Positions 16,625 through 26,021 are shown, counted from the stretch's first letter. The stretch is 64,000 bases of DNA from Bacillota bacterium (GCA_023393235.1 JAEWMH010000190.1:1-64000), one strand, 5' to 3'. Notes: generated by a model not told the origin, from the letters alone. Program-made: numbers and translations.

Positions 16625-19600
16625 CTAAAGTTTGAACCGGAACCACACCTTCGTCCATTCTCCTTCCACACTGGCTACGTTTAAGGTTTCCCCATAGTAA
16701 TACGTCAATCTCCGGTGGATGTTGGCCAGCCCTACTCCTCGCCGTTTGGAGGAGGTTTTCTCCTGGCTCCACAAACGCTCCAACTGCTCCCGGCTCATGC
16801 CGACCCCGTTATCCCATACCTCCACCAAAACTGCGTCCTCCTCCAGGGTGACGGTCAGCTTCACCGTTCCCCCTTCCACCCGCTTCATGACGCCATGGCG
16901 GATGGCATTCTCCACCAGGGGCTGGATCGTAAGCGGAAGGATTTTCTGTTTCATGGCTTCCTGGGGAATTTCGCAGAGGAAGGTCAGTCTGTCGTCAAAC
17001 CGCACCTTTTCGATTTCCACGTAATCCGTGATTAACTGAAGCTCATCCTGCAGCACCCCGAAGCTGTCCGGCCGGGGCTCGAAGCTCCGCCGCAGATAGT
17101 TGCTCAGATGGGTGATCAGCTGCTCCGCCCGCAGCCAATCGGTCTGGCAGATGGCTATGATCGAATTCAAGGCGTTAAACAGGAAGTGGGGTTTGATTTG
17201 GGATTGCAGGAAATCCAGCTCCGCCTTCATAACAGCGTTTACGGATTTTTTGAGCTGCAGCAGAGTGGAGGCTCGGGCCCGCACCTCCGAAGCATCGAAG
17301 GGCTTCACAATAAAGTCATTGGCTCCCGCCTTAAACCCGGTGGCAATATCACTGGGCGCATGAAGCACCGTCAACAGCACAATGGGCAGCTCAAACAGGG
17401 AAAACCGCTTGCGGATTTCGCGGCAGACCTCCAGCCCGGACATTCTGGGCATCATCACATCCAACAGAACCAGATCAATATCGGTGCGGGTCTGCAAAAT
17501 CTCCAGCGCCTCCATACCGTTGGTAGCCCACAGCACGGTGTAAGGCTCGTTGGCAAATAAGCGGGAGAGCACCTGCAGATTGGAGGATTCATCATCCACT
17601 GCCAGAAGGGTAAAGCAGCCTGTTTCCTGTTGGGGCAAACCTGCCGGACTTTCACCTGCGGCCGGAAAGCTTGTGTCATTGGCGGCTGCAGACTCCAAGA
17701 CCGTATGATCAAGAGGGGCGGCAACCGGAAGCGTAAAGGCAATGCCTGTCCCCCGCTCAGGTTCGGACCAGTCAACGCAGATCTCTCCGTCCATCAGATG
17801 AAGCAGCCTCCTGCATATGGAAAGACCCAGTCCCGTGCCCCCATACTCGTAAGGGGAATGGGCTTGCTCGAAGGGCTGGAACACCGTCTCCCACTGGGAG
17901 GGCGCAATCCCCACCCCGGTGTCCTCCACCAGGATAACCACCTGGTCTTCTTTTACCTCCGCCGAAATGGTGATGGAGCCTGCCTGGGTGAATTTGGCCG
18001 CATTGCCCACCAAATTGTGGATCACCTGCTTCAGCCGGTTTTCATCGGCATATACGGGTGGCAGCCCCTCTGGAATCGCATTGACCAAGCGGATTTTCTT
18101 GCCGGCGATGACATTGCGGAACAGATCAAAAACCAGAGAAACCGTAATACGGACATCCACAGCGGAGGGATGAATGGTCAGCTCATTGCGCTTGATCTTT
18201 TCCATGTCCAGAATATCATGCACCAGGGAGGACAGCCTTCTGGAGGTATCACGGATTAAAGAAAGGTTCTGTCTGTGGCTGGCGTTCAATTCTTCCGCCC
18301 CAGTCTCCAGCATGTTTTGAGAGAGGTTGATGATGCCGTGCAGCGGGGTTTGAAACTCATGAGAGGTTTGGAGCAAAAATTCGTCCTTCTGCCTGTCTGC
18401 CTGCTGCAGCTTGGCCGCCATATCCTCGATGGTATTGTAGGCCTCCGAGAAGCGGTAGGACATAATGAAGGAGGACAAAAAGCAAAAGCTCAAAATCGCG
18501 TAATAGCCAAATTTAAAATCAAGCACCAAGCTGCTCAGGTACAGGGCAAAATCAATCAGACCTACAAAATAGCAGAGCAGGGCCAAGATAAATAGCCCCA
18601 GGCTTTTTTTCGTAAACTCCCCGTACGTGCCCTTCCGGTACGCATGGAGCAAGACCCCCAGAATGATCAGGTATGCCCCCAGCTGAACGGTGCTGGCCAG
18701 GATGTTAAAGTCGGAATACCATTGGAACGGGGCCACCAGAACAAACGCGATGTATGCCCACATGATGGAGGATACGATGCCGGTAAACCGCCGGGAGATC
18801 AGGCCCTTGCACATATGCTTGATGAACATGACCATGGTGATGAAGGAAAAATATAAGGAAACCGCCTGGATTTTATAATACAGCTCGGTGGGCATATGGA
18901 AGTGCTCCACAATCATCCGGTCGCCGTTGCTGGCGAAGGACCAGGCGATTACAATGCAGCTCAGCCCAAAATAGAGAAGCCCCTTCTCTTCCCTGCGGAT
19001 GATGTATATCCCTAACTGATAACAGCCCAGCATCAATAGGGACACGATCAAGGTTAAGTTGAGAATGCTGCTGTTGGTATTGGAGGTTTGGATGCCCTGG
19101 GCGCTTCCGAAATAAATGGGGTAGGGGATTCCCCCCTGGCTATTCTCATAGTTGGCGGCATAAATAAGAATTTCCGCCGTATCCCCCTGAACCGGGAAAT
19201 ACACATTATACGGTTTATTCTGATACGCGTATTCGCTTTGGGCGAGGGCCGGAACCCCGCTGCCCCCTACTTTTTGCCCGTTCACATAAATGTCGCTGGC
19301 CATCCGGATGTTAGAAACTTTCAGTCCGTAAACAAGAGAGGAGGGCTTAACCTTAACCTGAAGACGGTAAGTCGCCGCACCCTTGGAACGGAACTCCCCG
19401 TCCTTCTCTAATTGTCTCCAGAACCCCGGCACCTGCATCATTTCCGGAGCCGTACCCTGCTCTTTTCCCGGATCCAGCAGCTGATTCCAATAAAATTGCC
19501 ACATCCCGTCCAACGCAACCACCTGATTGTCATGAAAATCCCACGCCGATAAATCCAGCATCCCGTTTTGGGCAGATTCCGGATTGTTTTCCTTGTTATC

Positions 19601-19678
19601 TGTGGCTTCCAATAAGCTGAACAATAAAAGAAAACACCCCAAGCTGACTGTAATCAGCGCCATCAGCATTCTTTTCAT
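16625..19678 (-). CDS. Hybrid sensor kinase with two kinase modules (7TM-DISM, HisKA, REC, LytS-type)
   Basis: 1017 residues. A signal-anchor helix is followed by an extracytoplasmic sugar-binding-like 7TMR-DISMED domain (residues ~35-200), then seven membrane helices (~205-410). HisKA follows with His in TSHEFQTPLHG (~441), then HATPase_c with VGNAAKF and GGTGLGLSI. A receiver domain has the phospho-acceptor in LVLLDVMMPRMSG (~737). Last comes a second kinase of the LytS/His_kinase type (QIKPHFLFNALNS, ~830, and HATPase VEVWDNGVGM). So one chain carries two different phosphorylation modules around one receiver. No separate response regulator gene is adjacent. Likely role: membrane sensor of a carbohydrate or envelope signal. 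Confidence 0.9.
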   Translation of the reverse strand: MKRMLMALITVSLGCFLLLFSLLEATDNKENNPESAQNGMLDLSAWDFHDNQVVALDGMWQFYWNQLLDPGKEQGTAPEMMQVPGFWRQLEKDGEFRSKGAATYRLQVKVKPSSLVYGLKVSNIRMASDIYVNGQKVGGSGVPALAQSEYAYQNKPYNVYFPVQGDTAEILIYAANYENSQGGIPYPIYFGSAQGIQTSNTNSSILNLTLIVSLLMLGCYQLGIYIIRREEKGLLYFGLSCIVIAWSFASNGDRMIVEHFHMPTELYYKIQAVSLYFSFITMVMFIKHMCKGLISRRFTGIVSSIMWAYIAFVLVAPFQWYSDFNILASTVQLGAYLIILGVLLHAYRKGTYGEFTKKSLGLFILALLCYFVGLIDFALYLSSLVLDFKFGYYAILSFCFLSSFIMSYRFSEAYNTIEDMAAKLQQADRQKDEFLLQTSHEFQTPLHGIINLSQNMLETGAEELNASHRQNLSLIRDTSRRLSSLVHDILDMEKIKRNELTIHPSAVDVRITVSLVFDLFRNVIAGKKIRLVNAIPEGLPPVYADENRLKQVIHNLVGNAAKFTQAGSITISAEVKEDQVVILVEDTGVGIAPSQWETVFQPFEQAHSPYEYGGTGLGLSICRRLLHLMDGEICVDWSEPERGTGIAFTLPVAAPLDHTVLESAAANDTSFPAAGESPAGLPQQETGCFTLLAVDDESSNLQVLSRLFANEPYTVLWATNGMEALEILQTRTDIDLVLLDVMMPRMSGLEVCREIRKRFSLFELPIVLLTVLHAPSDIATGFKAGANDFIVKPFDASEVRARASTLLQLKKSVNAVMKAELDFLQSQIKPHFLFNALNSIIAICQTDWLRAEQLITHLSNYLRRSFEPRPDSFGVLQDELQLITDYVEIEKVRFDDRLTFLCEIPQEAMKQKILPLTIQPLVENAIRHGVMKRVEGGTVKLTVTLEEDAVLVEVWDNGVGMSREQLERLWSQEKTSSKRRGVGLANIHRRLTYYYGETLNVASVEGEWTKVWFRFKL

Positions 19679-19791
19679 CAGGCTATCTACTCCGTTTCAT
19701 ACTATGGGAAGACGGCGGCTCCGCCTTTTTTTCTCATTATAACAGGTAATTGCAGCTCCGCCGCATGATAAAAAACACAATCCAAAGCATG

Positions 19792-19815
19792 AAAAAAGAC
19801 GCCGGAGGCCGGCGC
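19792..19815 (-). terminator. Terminator of the rRNA methyltransferase gene
   Basis: On the minus strand GCGCCGG-CCT-CCGGCGTC is followed by six T, starting a few bases after the stop codon. Confidence 0.75.
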
Positions 19816-19817
19816 CC

Positions 19818-20669
19818 TTATTCCTTGCCGTATACAGTCACGATAAATTCCAGCGGTGTCCGCAGCTCACTCTTTTCCATAAGTTTCTCCAGCATAGCCG
19901 GCTCCGTACGCCAATAGTAAGGCGTCATCATCACCAGATCACGGATGGCGGACGGGTCGGTCAGCAGTATCTCATCCCGGATCCGTTGTTGGTCCAGAAC
20001 GCGGAAGGATGGATATGGGTGCTCTGCCTCATCATTCAGGTAAGGCTGCGGGTAGAGCATTTCCTTCAGCCCAAAGAGGTGGTGCTTCCCCGGGATAACG
20101 GTGATCAGCCTGCCCCCGCCGCGCAGCACTCTGCTGAATTCACTGTCGCTATGGGGAGCAAAAATCTGGAAGAGACCATCTACCGATTCCGTCCGGACCG
20201 GAAGCTTTTTGGAGCTGGCGACGGCATAATGGATGCCTGAGCCATTCCCGGCAGCCATGGTGATAGCGTCCTTGGAGATGTCAGTTCCGTAAAGTCTGGT
20301 TTCTATCCCCGATTGACGCAGGTGAGTATCTATACATTCCAGATAATAACCTTCCCCGCAGCCTGCATCGAGAACAGTGAACGGGTCAGCCCCCCTGTCC
20401 GCCACTTCCTCGGCCAGCCCGGCAGCCTGCATGGACAGCGCATCTGACAGCTTACGGAAGTAACCTGCTTCCAGAATGCTCCGCCTTGCCGCAAGCATTA
20501 ATTTACTGTCTCCCGGGTCCTTGCTTTTCCGTTGATTAACCAAGAGTAAATTCAGATATCCCTTGGCCGACAGGTCATAGGTATGCCGGTTTAAGCACCG
20601 GTAGCTCCGGTCTGACAGCTCCAGCTCCGCTCCGCACACCGGGCAGGCCCATATATGAAGTCCGCTCAT
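19818..20669 (-). CDS. RlmA-family 23S rRNA (guanine-N1) methyltransferase
   Basis: 283 residues. The N-terminus is a zinc ribbon with C9, C12, C25 and H29 (CPVCGAELEL; YRCLNRHTYD). DLSAKGYLNLL and QRKSKDPGDSKLM are hallmark stretches of RlmA enzymes. The SAM-binding motif is VLDAGCGEGYYL. The family methylates N1 of G745 (RlmAI) or G748 (RlmAII/TlrB, tylosin resistance) in 23S rRNA helix 35. Gram-positive members are mostly RlmAII-like, but the class is not decided here. Its start codon overlaps the stop region of the GGDEF gene by one base, so they form a two-gene operon. Confidence 0.88.
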   Translation of the reverse strand: MSGLHIWACPVCGAELELSDRSYRCLNRHTYDLSAKGYLNLLLVNQRKSKDPGDSKLMLAARRSILEAGYFRKLSDALSMQAAGLAEEVADRGADPFTVLDAGCGEGYYLECIDTHLRQSGIETRLYGTDISKDAITMAAGNGSGIHYAVASSKKLPVRTESVDGLFQIFAPHSDSEFSRVLRGGGRLITVIPGKHHLFGLKEMLYPQPYLNDEAEHPYPSFRVLDQQRIRDEILLTDPSAIRDLVMMTPYYWRTEPAMLEKLMEKSELRTPLEFIVTVYGKE

Positions 20670-21736
20670 TACTTGTACCCCCTTTGCCGCTTCAGCTCCC
20701 TTTTGACCTCATACATGGATTGATCCGCCTTCTCGATAAGAACCTCCAGCTCAATGCCGTCCTCGCTGAACAGGGCATAGCCGATGCTGGCCCGGAGCTG
20801 GATCGCCTGACCCTCAAAGGCAAACGGCTTGGCAATTTCGGAATCCACGTGACGGATCAAGGCCCTGATCCCATCCCGATCCGCAACCGAGGCGGCAATG
20901 ATGCCGAACTCATCCCCGCCCAGCCGGGACACCGTATCGGATTCGTTTACGGAGCTGACAGCCCGCAACGCGACTTCCTTCAGAGCCGCATCTCCAGCCC
21001 GGTGGCCATAGGTATCATTAATCTCCTTCAGGCCGTTCATATCCAGGGAGATGATCCCGAAATTCTCATGCTTCCGCATGGATTTGGCCAGCTTTTGACG
21101 CAGACGGTCATAGAATAAGGAACGGTTGGATATTCCCGTCAGACTGTCATGGGTGGCTTTGTGAAACAGCTCGCTCTCCTCATTGCGCATGGCGCTGAAC
21201 ATCTCCGCTGCAATAAGCCCCGACATCAGCTCCAGAATCCGGATATCCTCCTCCTGGAAATGCCCCGCATTCCGGGACAACACCTTGACGATTCCCACCA
21301 CCTCATCGCGGTAGATTAACGGAACCACAATCATTGAATTCAAGCCAATTTGGCGGCAGGCCTCTTTATTGACCCGGTCATCTGTTTCAATATCGTCGCT
21401 GATTAACGGCACCCGCGCGCTGATGCTTCTTCCCGAGAGGCTGTTATCGATCTTCAGCCGCAGCCCAAGAAACCGCTCGGCCATGCCGGAGGCAGCGCTG
21501 TATACCAGCTCCCCGTTCTCAATCAGCTCCACGGAGGCTCCATCCGCATTGGTAATGTGCTGTGTCCTCTGGGTCACCAGCTCCATAATGCCGCTTAAAT
21601 CCAGCCCCTGCTGCGCCACTTCCGTCTGAACCTGAATAATTTCCAACAGCTTCTCATTGCTGATCTTCTCTTGATGCAATATATCCAACCAACCTTTCCC
21701 TTGTCCTTGCTTCAGTCCGCGTGACGAATACCGCAC
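20669..21736 (-). CDS. GAF-GGDEF diguanylate cyclase
   Basis: 355 residues if GTG at 21736 is used; TTG at 21688 is an alternative, and neither has a strong RBS. A GAF domain (~residues 40-180; IPLIYRDEVVGIVKVLSRN type) is followed by a GGDEF domain with the intact active site RLGGDEFGII. The product-inhibition site RxxD, expected five residues before GGDEF, reads NESD, so feedback inhibition by c-di-GMP is probably lost. No membrane helix: a cytoplasmic cyclase with a small-ligand or redox sensor. It is divergent from the LRR gene and co-transcribed with the rRNA methyltransferase gene. Confidence 0.87.
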   Translation of the reverse strand: MRYSSRGLKQGQGKGWLDILHQEKISNEKLLEIIQVQTEVAQQGLDLSGIMELVTQRTQHITNADGASVELIENGELVYSAASGMAERFLGLRLKIDNSLSGRSISARVPLISDDIETDDRVNKEACRQIGLNSMIVVPLIYRDEVVGIVKVLSRNAGHFQEEDIRILELMSGLIAAEMFSAMRNEESELFHKATHDSLTGISNRSLFYDRLRQKLAKSMRKHENFGIISLDMNGLKEINDTYGHRAGDAALKEVALRAVSSVNESDTVSRLGGDEFGIIAASVADRDGIRALIRHVDSEIAKPFAFEGQAIQLRASIGYALFSEDGIELEVLIEKADQSMYEVKRELKRQRGYK

Positions 21737-21792
21737 TTTCCATTATGATCTATATAATACGGTTTCATTTTCCCAAGAAGGAGGGCATCCCC

Positions 21793-23664
21793 GTGGATTT
21801 CATTCAATTGACCTGCCCGAATTGCAATGGAAAAATCGAAAATAAGGAAGGCAAAACCTTCAAGTGCCCCTTCTGTGAAACAGAGCTGCTGCTCAAGGAA
21901 AACCATGTGTATCATGTGGATCAGACCATTAATCATTATTACGGAACACAGCCACAGCCCAAGGTCCGTTCCGGAACCGGGATAAACGGGAAAGCCCTGC
22001 TTTTGGCCGCGTTATTGCTGGCAGGAATTTTCGGCGCTTATATGTTTTGGAATACAGGGGCCTCCCGCCCGGAAACCCGTGCTGTCGCAGCTGTGCGGGA
22101 GATGCCGGAAAGCCCGGTGCTGATCTCCTTTGTGCAGGAGGTATTCAATAAAGGCTCTGCAGCCCCCACCCGGGAGGAGCTTGCCCGTATACGCTATCTG
22201 GCTGTGGACATGGATGAGGAGAACCAGTGGCGCTTTGCCTATAGCCTCTCCGACCCCTTCACAGATCCGCAAGCGAAGATTTCCACCTATATTACCCGGG
22301 ACAAAATGCAGAATACCCAGCGTATTGAACAAAAGGATTTCGAGGCATTCAGCGGGCTTACCGCGCTGAACCTGATGGGAACCTATGAGATTTCCCAATC
22401 GGACCAGATCAGCTTCGCCCATATGAAGGAGCTGAAAAGCTACGGAGGCGCCTTCAACGAATCCTTCCACAAATTTGCCGGATTTTTCGGAGACAAATCC
22501 AGGATCGTGGAGCTCACCACCCAGATCCGCAGCAATCAGGAGCTGGCCTTGCTGCTGGAATTTCCTAATCTGTCCACCTTGGCCATTACGTATGTGGATG
22601 AATCCGTATCGGACTTTCATTTGTTGAACCAATTGCCCTTGCAATCTCTGTCCCTTACCTTCGTCGACCGTCTGGATTGGCTGTCGTCCTTAACGGGGCT
22701 GCAATCCTTGGCGATCCATTATAGTGATGCCACGGATTTTAAGGCGCTGTATGCCTTAACCCAGCTGAAGGAGCTGCAGCTGGAGGCCGTCCCGAACCTG
22801 AAGACAGTAGACTTTGTCCAAAATATGCCTGTGCTGCAGGTGTTGGAGCTGAATAACACCAAGCTGGCTACCCTGGCGCCGCTGACAGGCAAGGCCTCCC
22901 TGACGAAGCTGCAGCTGGCTTCCATGTCCCAGCTAGGCTCTGTCGATTTTGTGAACAGTCTGCCTTCCCTGCGGGAATTCGTCCTGTCCGGCCATTATGG
23001 GGATGAGGTGCACCTTGTGCTGCCTAATGCCAAACATGTGGAGGTGCCGGGAGCGTTTATCCGCGGTTTGGAAGCCCCCTCCGTCACTACATTAACCGTA
23101 CATGGGAGCAGCCGGGAATTCAACATAGCTGACCTGGCCAAATTTCCCCAGCTGGAGCAGCTCACTCTCCGGAGCATAAGCGGGATCACCAACGTCCGCG
23201 CTTTGGATCAGCTCCCCGGGCTTCAGAAGCTGTATATCTACGAGACCAGCTTAAACAAGGAAACCGATGCCTTATTCAGCCTGCAGCATGTTAAAGCCAT
23301 CGCCTGTACGGAGTGCACCTTGACGATTGGAGCCGGGAGCGCCGCGGCGGACGGACCGCTTCAAGAGCTGGCCTTGAACCAGACGTCCTTCCGGATGAAC
23401 AATACTTCGGTCTCCGAGGTAGACAAGGTGCTGCCTTACTTTGCGGCGTTGTCCTCCCTGCGTTCCTTCACCCTGCAGGACAGCTCCCTCCAATCTCTGC
23501 AATTTATGGAGAAATGGCAAGCCATTGAGGAGTTGCGCCTCGAAAACAATGCGATCGTCAATATAGAGCCGTTAACCCGGTTGCCCAAGCTGCAGAGGGT
23601 GTTTCTAACCGGAAACCCTGTGCAGAATACATCGGTGCTGGGGCAGGGAGTGAAGGTGTATTAA
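21793..23664 (+). CDS. Zinc-ribbon membrane protein with leucine-rich-repeat domain
   Basis: About 623 residues. The GTG at 21793 is chosen because AAGAAGGAGG ends eight bases before it. The cytoplasmic N-terminus is a rubredoxin-like zinc ribbon (C8, C11, C25, C28: CPNC, CPFC). One membrane helix follows (~63-83, ALLLAALLLAGIFGAYMFW). The rest is extracytoplasmic: a ~110-residue spacer, then ~430 residues of irregular leucine-rich repeats (LTALNLMG; LQSLSLTFVDRLDWLSSL; LQVLELNNTKLATLAPL; IEELRLENNAIVNIEPL). Such an inside zinc ribbon plus outside LRR could couple protein recognition at the wall to a cytoplasmic partner; that is inference. Its stop lies 9 bp from the convergent methyltransferase gene. 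Confidence 0.8.
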   Translation: MDFIQLTCPNCNGKIENKEGKTFKCPFCETELLLKENHVYHVDQTINHYYGTQPQPKVRSGTGINGKALLLAALLLAGIFGAYMFWNTGASRPETRAVAAVREMPESPVLISFVQEVFNKGSAAPTREELARIRYLAVDMDEENQWRFAYSLSDPFTDPQAKISTYITRDKMQNTQRIEQKDFEAFSGLTALNLMGTYEISQSDQISFAHMKELKSYGGAFNESFHKFAGFFGDKSRIVELTTQIRSNQELALLLEFPNLSTLAITYVDESVSDFHLLNQLPLQSLSLTFVDRLDWLSSLTGLQSLAIHYSDATDFKALYALTQLKELQLEAVPNLKTVDFVQNMPVLQVLELNNTKLATLAPLTGKASLTKLQLASMSQLGSVDFVNSLPSLREFVLSGHYGDEVHLVLPNAKHVEVPGAFIRGLEAPSVTTLTVHGSSREFNIADLAKFPQLEQLTLRSISGITNVRALDQLPGLQKLYIYETSLNKETDALFSLQHVKAIACTECTLTIGAGSAAADGPLQELALNQTSFRMNNTSVSEVDKVLPYFAALSSLRSFTLQDSSLQSLQFMEKWQAIEELRLENNAIVNIEPLTRLPKLQRVFLTGNPVQNTSVLGQGVKVY

Positions 23665-23673
23665 CGGAAGCTT

Positions 23674-24276
23674 TTACTTATGGGCATCCAGAATAAACAT
23701 AGAAGCGTCCTGGTTCATAAAGATTTGCTTGCCGGTATAGATGGTTTCCGCATTCACTTCTGTAAACCCTATTTGCTTCATAAGGCTGATTAGCTCCCTC
23801 TGGTCAAAGCCGTTATGCACCAAATCCGAAACGATATGTTCATTCTTGTCAAAATCCACAATCAGCAGATGCCCTCCAGGGTGAAGCGCCTCGTACAAAC
23901 GGGTTAATACCGGCTCAACTTCCGGGATATGCAGCAGCACCTGGGCCATAAAAATATAGTCTGCCTTAAGCTCCGCGCCTGCCTCCTGTTCCAAGTCCAG
24001 ACACAGGGTATCCGCGTTAGGGATATGAAACTCCGCGATTTTTTGCTGAATGCGGTTAATCATATTCGGAGATGAATCCAGAAACAGCATGGTTTTGAAA
24101 TCCTCCAGCAGATTCATTCCCACCAGGCCGGTTCCGCACCCAAAATCCACGGCTGTCTTATCCTTGGCATCCGCCGCATGTGCCCGAATGGCATCCGCCG
24201 CCACTCGGGCAATGTGGATTCTCTCCGGGGTGTCATACCCGGCGGCCATCCTCTCGAAAATTTCGGTGTTTCCCAT
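23674..24276 (-). CDS. Class I SAM-dependent methyltransferase
   Basis: 200 residues from the second ATG (24276), which has GGAGAG at proper distance; the first ATG (24282) touches the RBS. Motif I is VDFGCGTGLVGMNLL, motif II follows with MLFLDSSPNMI, and HPGGHLLIVDFD is a post-II strand. The sequence fits the Methyltransf_11/UbiE-like group acting on small molecules. Substrate unknown. It is divergent from an AraC regulator, and an inverted repeat lies in the shared intergenic region, so that regulator may control it. Confidence 0.85.
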   Translation of the reverse strand: MGNTEIFERMAAGYDTPERIHIARVAADAIRAHAADAKDKTAVDFGCGTGLVGMNLLEDFKTMLFLDSSPNMINRIQQKIAEFHIPNADTLCLDLEQEAGAELKADYIFMAQVLLHIPEVEPVLTRLYEALHPGGHLLIVDFDKNEHIVSDLVHNGFDQRELISLMKQIGFTEVNAETIYTGKQIFMNQDASMFILDAHK

Positions 24277-24373
24277 TCCCATCTCTCCGATCCGTGGTTA
24301 TGAATGATATTGATTATAACATAGGTTTGGTGTGCCATGATTTGCATTGAAACCGGGTTGGCCCCATAATAAG

Positions 24374-24394
24374 ATTGTTTAGGGATTAAACAAT
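24374..24394. promoter_or_regulatory. Inverted repeat, candidate operator
   Basis: Perfect repeat ATTGTTTA-GGGAT-TAAACAAT (8-bp arms, 5-bp spacer) in the gap between the divergent methyltransferase and AraC genes. It could bind the AraC protein or another regulator; this is a guess from position. Confidence 0.45.
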
Positions 24395-24440
24395 GTCGCT
24401 TCGGAGGGAAGCGGATTCTGACGGAAACGGAGGCCCGGCT

Positions 24441-25238
24441 TTGAAAATCCAGTACCAGCACCGGAAGCAGCAGTTCCATTCCTTTATCTCCACCAACAAT
24501 ACCTACCCGCTCCATCTGCATATGCATGTGGAACTGGCGCTGGTGTTATCCGGAGCCATTAATGTGACCGTCAACAAGACGGAAAGCACCCTGTCAGAGG
24601 GAGACATCGTACTCATTTTTCCTAATCAGCCCCATAGCTACCGGACTGCAGAGAACAGTAAAATCCTGCTGTTCTTCATCGATGCGGCTTATCCTGCGGA
24701 TTATGCCGCCGATCTGGCCCATTATGTGCCTGAGCATCCGGTGATCAGAAAGGCGCAGATAGAGGAAGCTGTTTATACTAACGTCCACACCCTATACAAG
24801 CTCTACACCGGACAAGGAGATGCCCGTATGCTGAAGGCGTATATCTCCATTATTCTGGGCCAGCTGCTGCCGTTAATGTCCCTGCAGCGGGTGGAGGCCG
24901 TTCAGGATCTCTTCCTGGTCCAGAAGATCCTGGCCTATGTGGACATACATTTCCTGGAGCCGCTGACGCTGGATCAGGTGGCCAAGGAGTTAGGCATCAG
25001 CCGTTTTCAAGTGTCCCGGATATTCTCCGATCAGCTCCACAGCTCCTTCCGGGATTATCTCAACAGCCGCCGCGCTGCTCTCGCCCAGATCATGCTGCAA
25101 TCCACCAGCCAGCCCGTAACGGACATCGCCTTCGATTCCGGCTTTAACAGCCTCCGTTCCTTTTACCGGGCTTTCCGCAAGGAATACGGCATCAGCCCCA
25201 ATGAATTCCGCAGCAATGCCCAGGGTACGGTACGCTAA
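24441..25238 (+). CDS. AraC family regulator with cupin-type sensor domain
   Basis: 265 residues from TTG at 24441, preferred because GGAGG stands seven bases before it; an ATG at 24393 sits inside the inverted repeat and has no RBS. The N-terminal ~90 residues are an AraC_binding cupin (YPLHLHMHVELALVLSGAINV; LSEGDIVLIFPNQPHSY). The C-terminal double HTH is clear (LDQVAKELGISRFQVSRIFSDQLHSS; VTDIAFDSGFNSLRSFYRAFRKEYGISPNEFR). It probably responds to a small, perhaps sugar, ligand. The divergent methyltransferase is the nearest possible target. It ends 43 bp from a convergent hydrolase gene. Confidence 0.85.
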   Translation: MKIQYQHRKQQFHSFISTNNTYPLHLHMHVELALVLSGAINVTVNKTESTLSEGDIVLIFPNQPHSYRTAENSKILLFFIDAAYPADYAADLAHYVPEHPVIRKAQIEEAVYTNVHTLYKLYTGQGDARMLKAYISIILGQLLPLMSLQRVEAVQDLFLVQKILAYVDIHFLEPLTLDQVAKELGISRFQVSRIFSDQLHSSFRDYLNSRRAALAQIMLQSTSQPVTDIAFDSGFNSLRSFYRAFRKEYGISPNEFRSNAQGTVR

Positions 25239-25239
25239 G

Positions 25240-25267
25240 AAAATCCGCCCTGCATAAGCAAGGCGGA
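25240..25267 (-). terminator. Terminator of the hydrolase/helicase operon
   Basis: On the minus strand TCCGCCTTGC-TTAT-GCAGGGCGGA is followed by TTTTC, about 15 bp after the hydrolase stop codon. Confidence 0.7.
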
Positions 25268-25281
25268 ATGTGGACGTGCAG

Positions 25282-25998
25282 CTACTTGATTCCAACGGCA
25301 TTTTTGCTTTTGATAAAATCCAAGATCAAACCGGCCGTCTCCGTCTGCTGCTGCTCCCGGGAAACGGTTGCCGGGCCGTCCCCTTTCTGGGGTCCGTAAT
25401 TGCCGAATTGGGCATGGTTGCCTCCATTGATCACATGGACGTTTTCGGTGTAGTCGATTTTGGACTTATTGACCACATCGTCATTGGAGCCATAGACAGT
25501 CAACGCATCAGCAGGCGTAATGCCGCCGTATATGTAGGACCCCAGCAAAATCAGGCCTTTCACCTGGGCGAGGTGCTTGGAGGCATAACTGCTTGCCATT
25601 GCTCCTCCCAGGGAATGGCCGCCGATATACCAGTTTTGGATGCCGGGCAGCTTGTCATACACCTGATCCGCTGCGCCGGAACGGAATACCGCCAGGTTAA
25701 AGGGCATTTTAACCAGCACGCAGGTGATGCCGTTCTTCCGCAGCTGTTCCAACAGCGGAAGATAGGCGATGTACTCCACCTTGCCGCCGGGATAGAAAAT
25801 CAGCGCCGTATCGCTGGGTGCGGAAGGGGAAAGAATCGTCAGATTGCCGTCCTTCTTAATGGTTTGGCCACCCGCTGCAGCTGCCACAGCAATCTCATCG
25901 GCATGGTAATAATCCGATACATACCACCAAAAGACGGCTCCCAACACAAGGATCAGGGAAATAACCGAAATCAGTGTCACCTTAACCCATTTTTTCAC
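25282..25998 (-). CDS. Membrane-anchored alpha/beta hydrolase
   Basis: 238 residues from GTG at 25998, which has AGAAGG ten bases upstream (GTG at 26010 is an alternative). An N-terminal helix (VTLISVISLILVLGAVFWWYV) anchors the enzyme with the catalytic part outside. The nucleophile elbow is GGHSLGGAMA; LIFYPGGKVEYIAYLPLLEQL and a late GSNDDVV (acid) and GGNHAQFG (His) complete the triad. It matches the alpha/beta hydrolase_5 group of unknown esterase/peptidase-like enzymes. It begins about 20 bp after the helicase-fusion gene and shares its terminator, so it is likely co-transcribed. Confidence 0.82.
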   Translation of the reverse strand: MKKWVKVTLISVISLILVLGAVFWWYVSDYYHADEIAVAAAAGGQTIKKDGNLTILSPSAPSDTALIFYPGGKVEYIAYLPLLEQLRKNGITCVLVKMPFNLAVFRSGAADQVYDKLPGIQNWYIGGHSLGGAMASSYASKHLAQVKGLILLGSYIYGGITPADALTVYGSNDDVVNKSKIDYTENVHVINGGNHAQFGNYGPQKGDGPATVSREQQQTETAGLILDFIKSKNAVGIK

Positions 25999-26021
25999 AC
26001 GAGGACACACCCTTCTTGGCG

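Noticed and set aside
24393..24441. ATG at 24393 as start of the AraC regulator
   Set aside because: It lies inside a perfect inverted repeat without an RBS; TTG at 24441 has GGAGG at proper distance.
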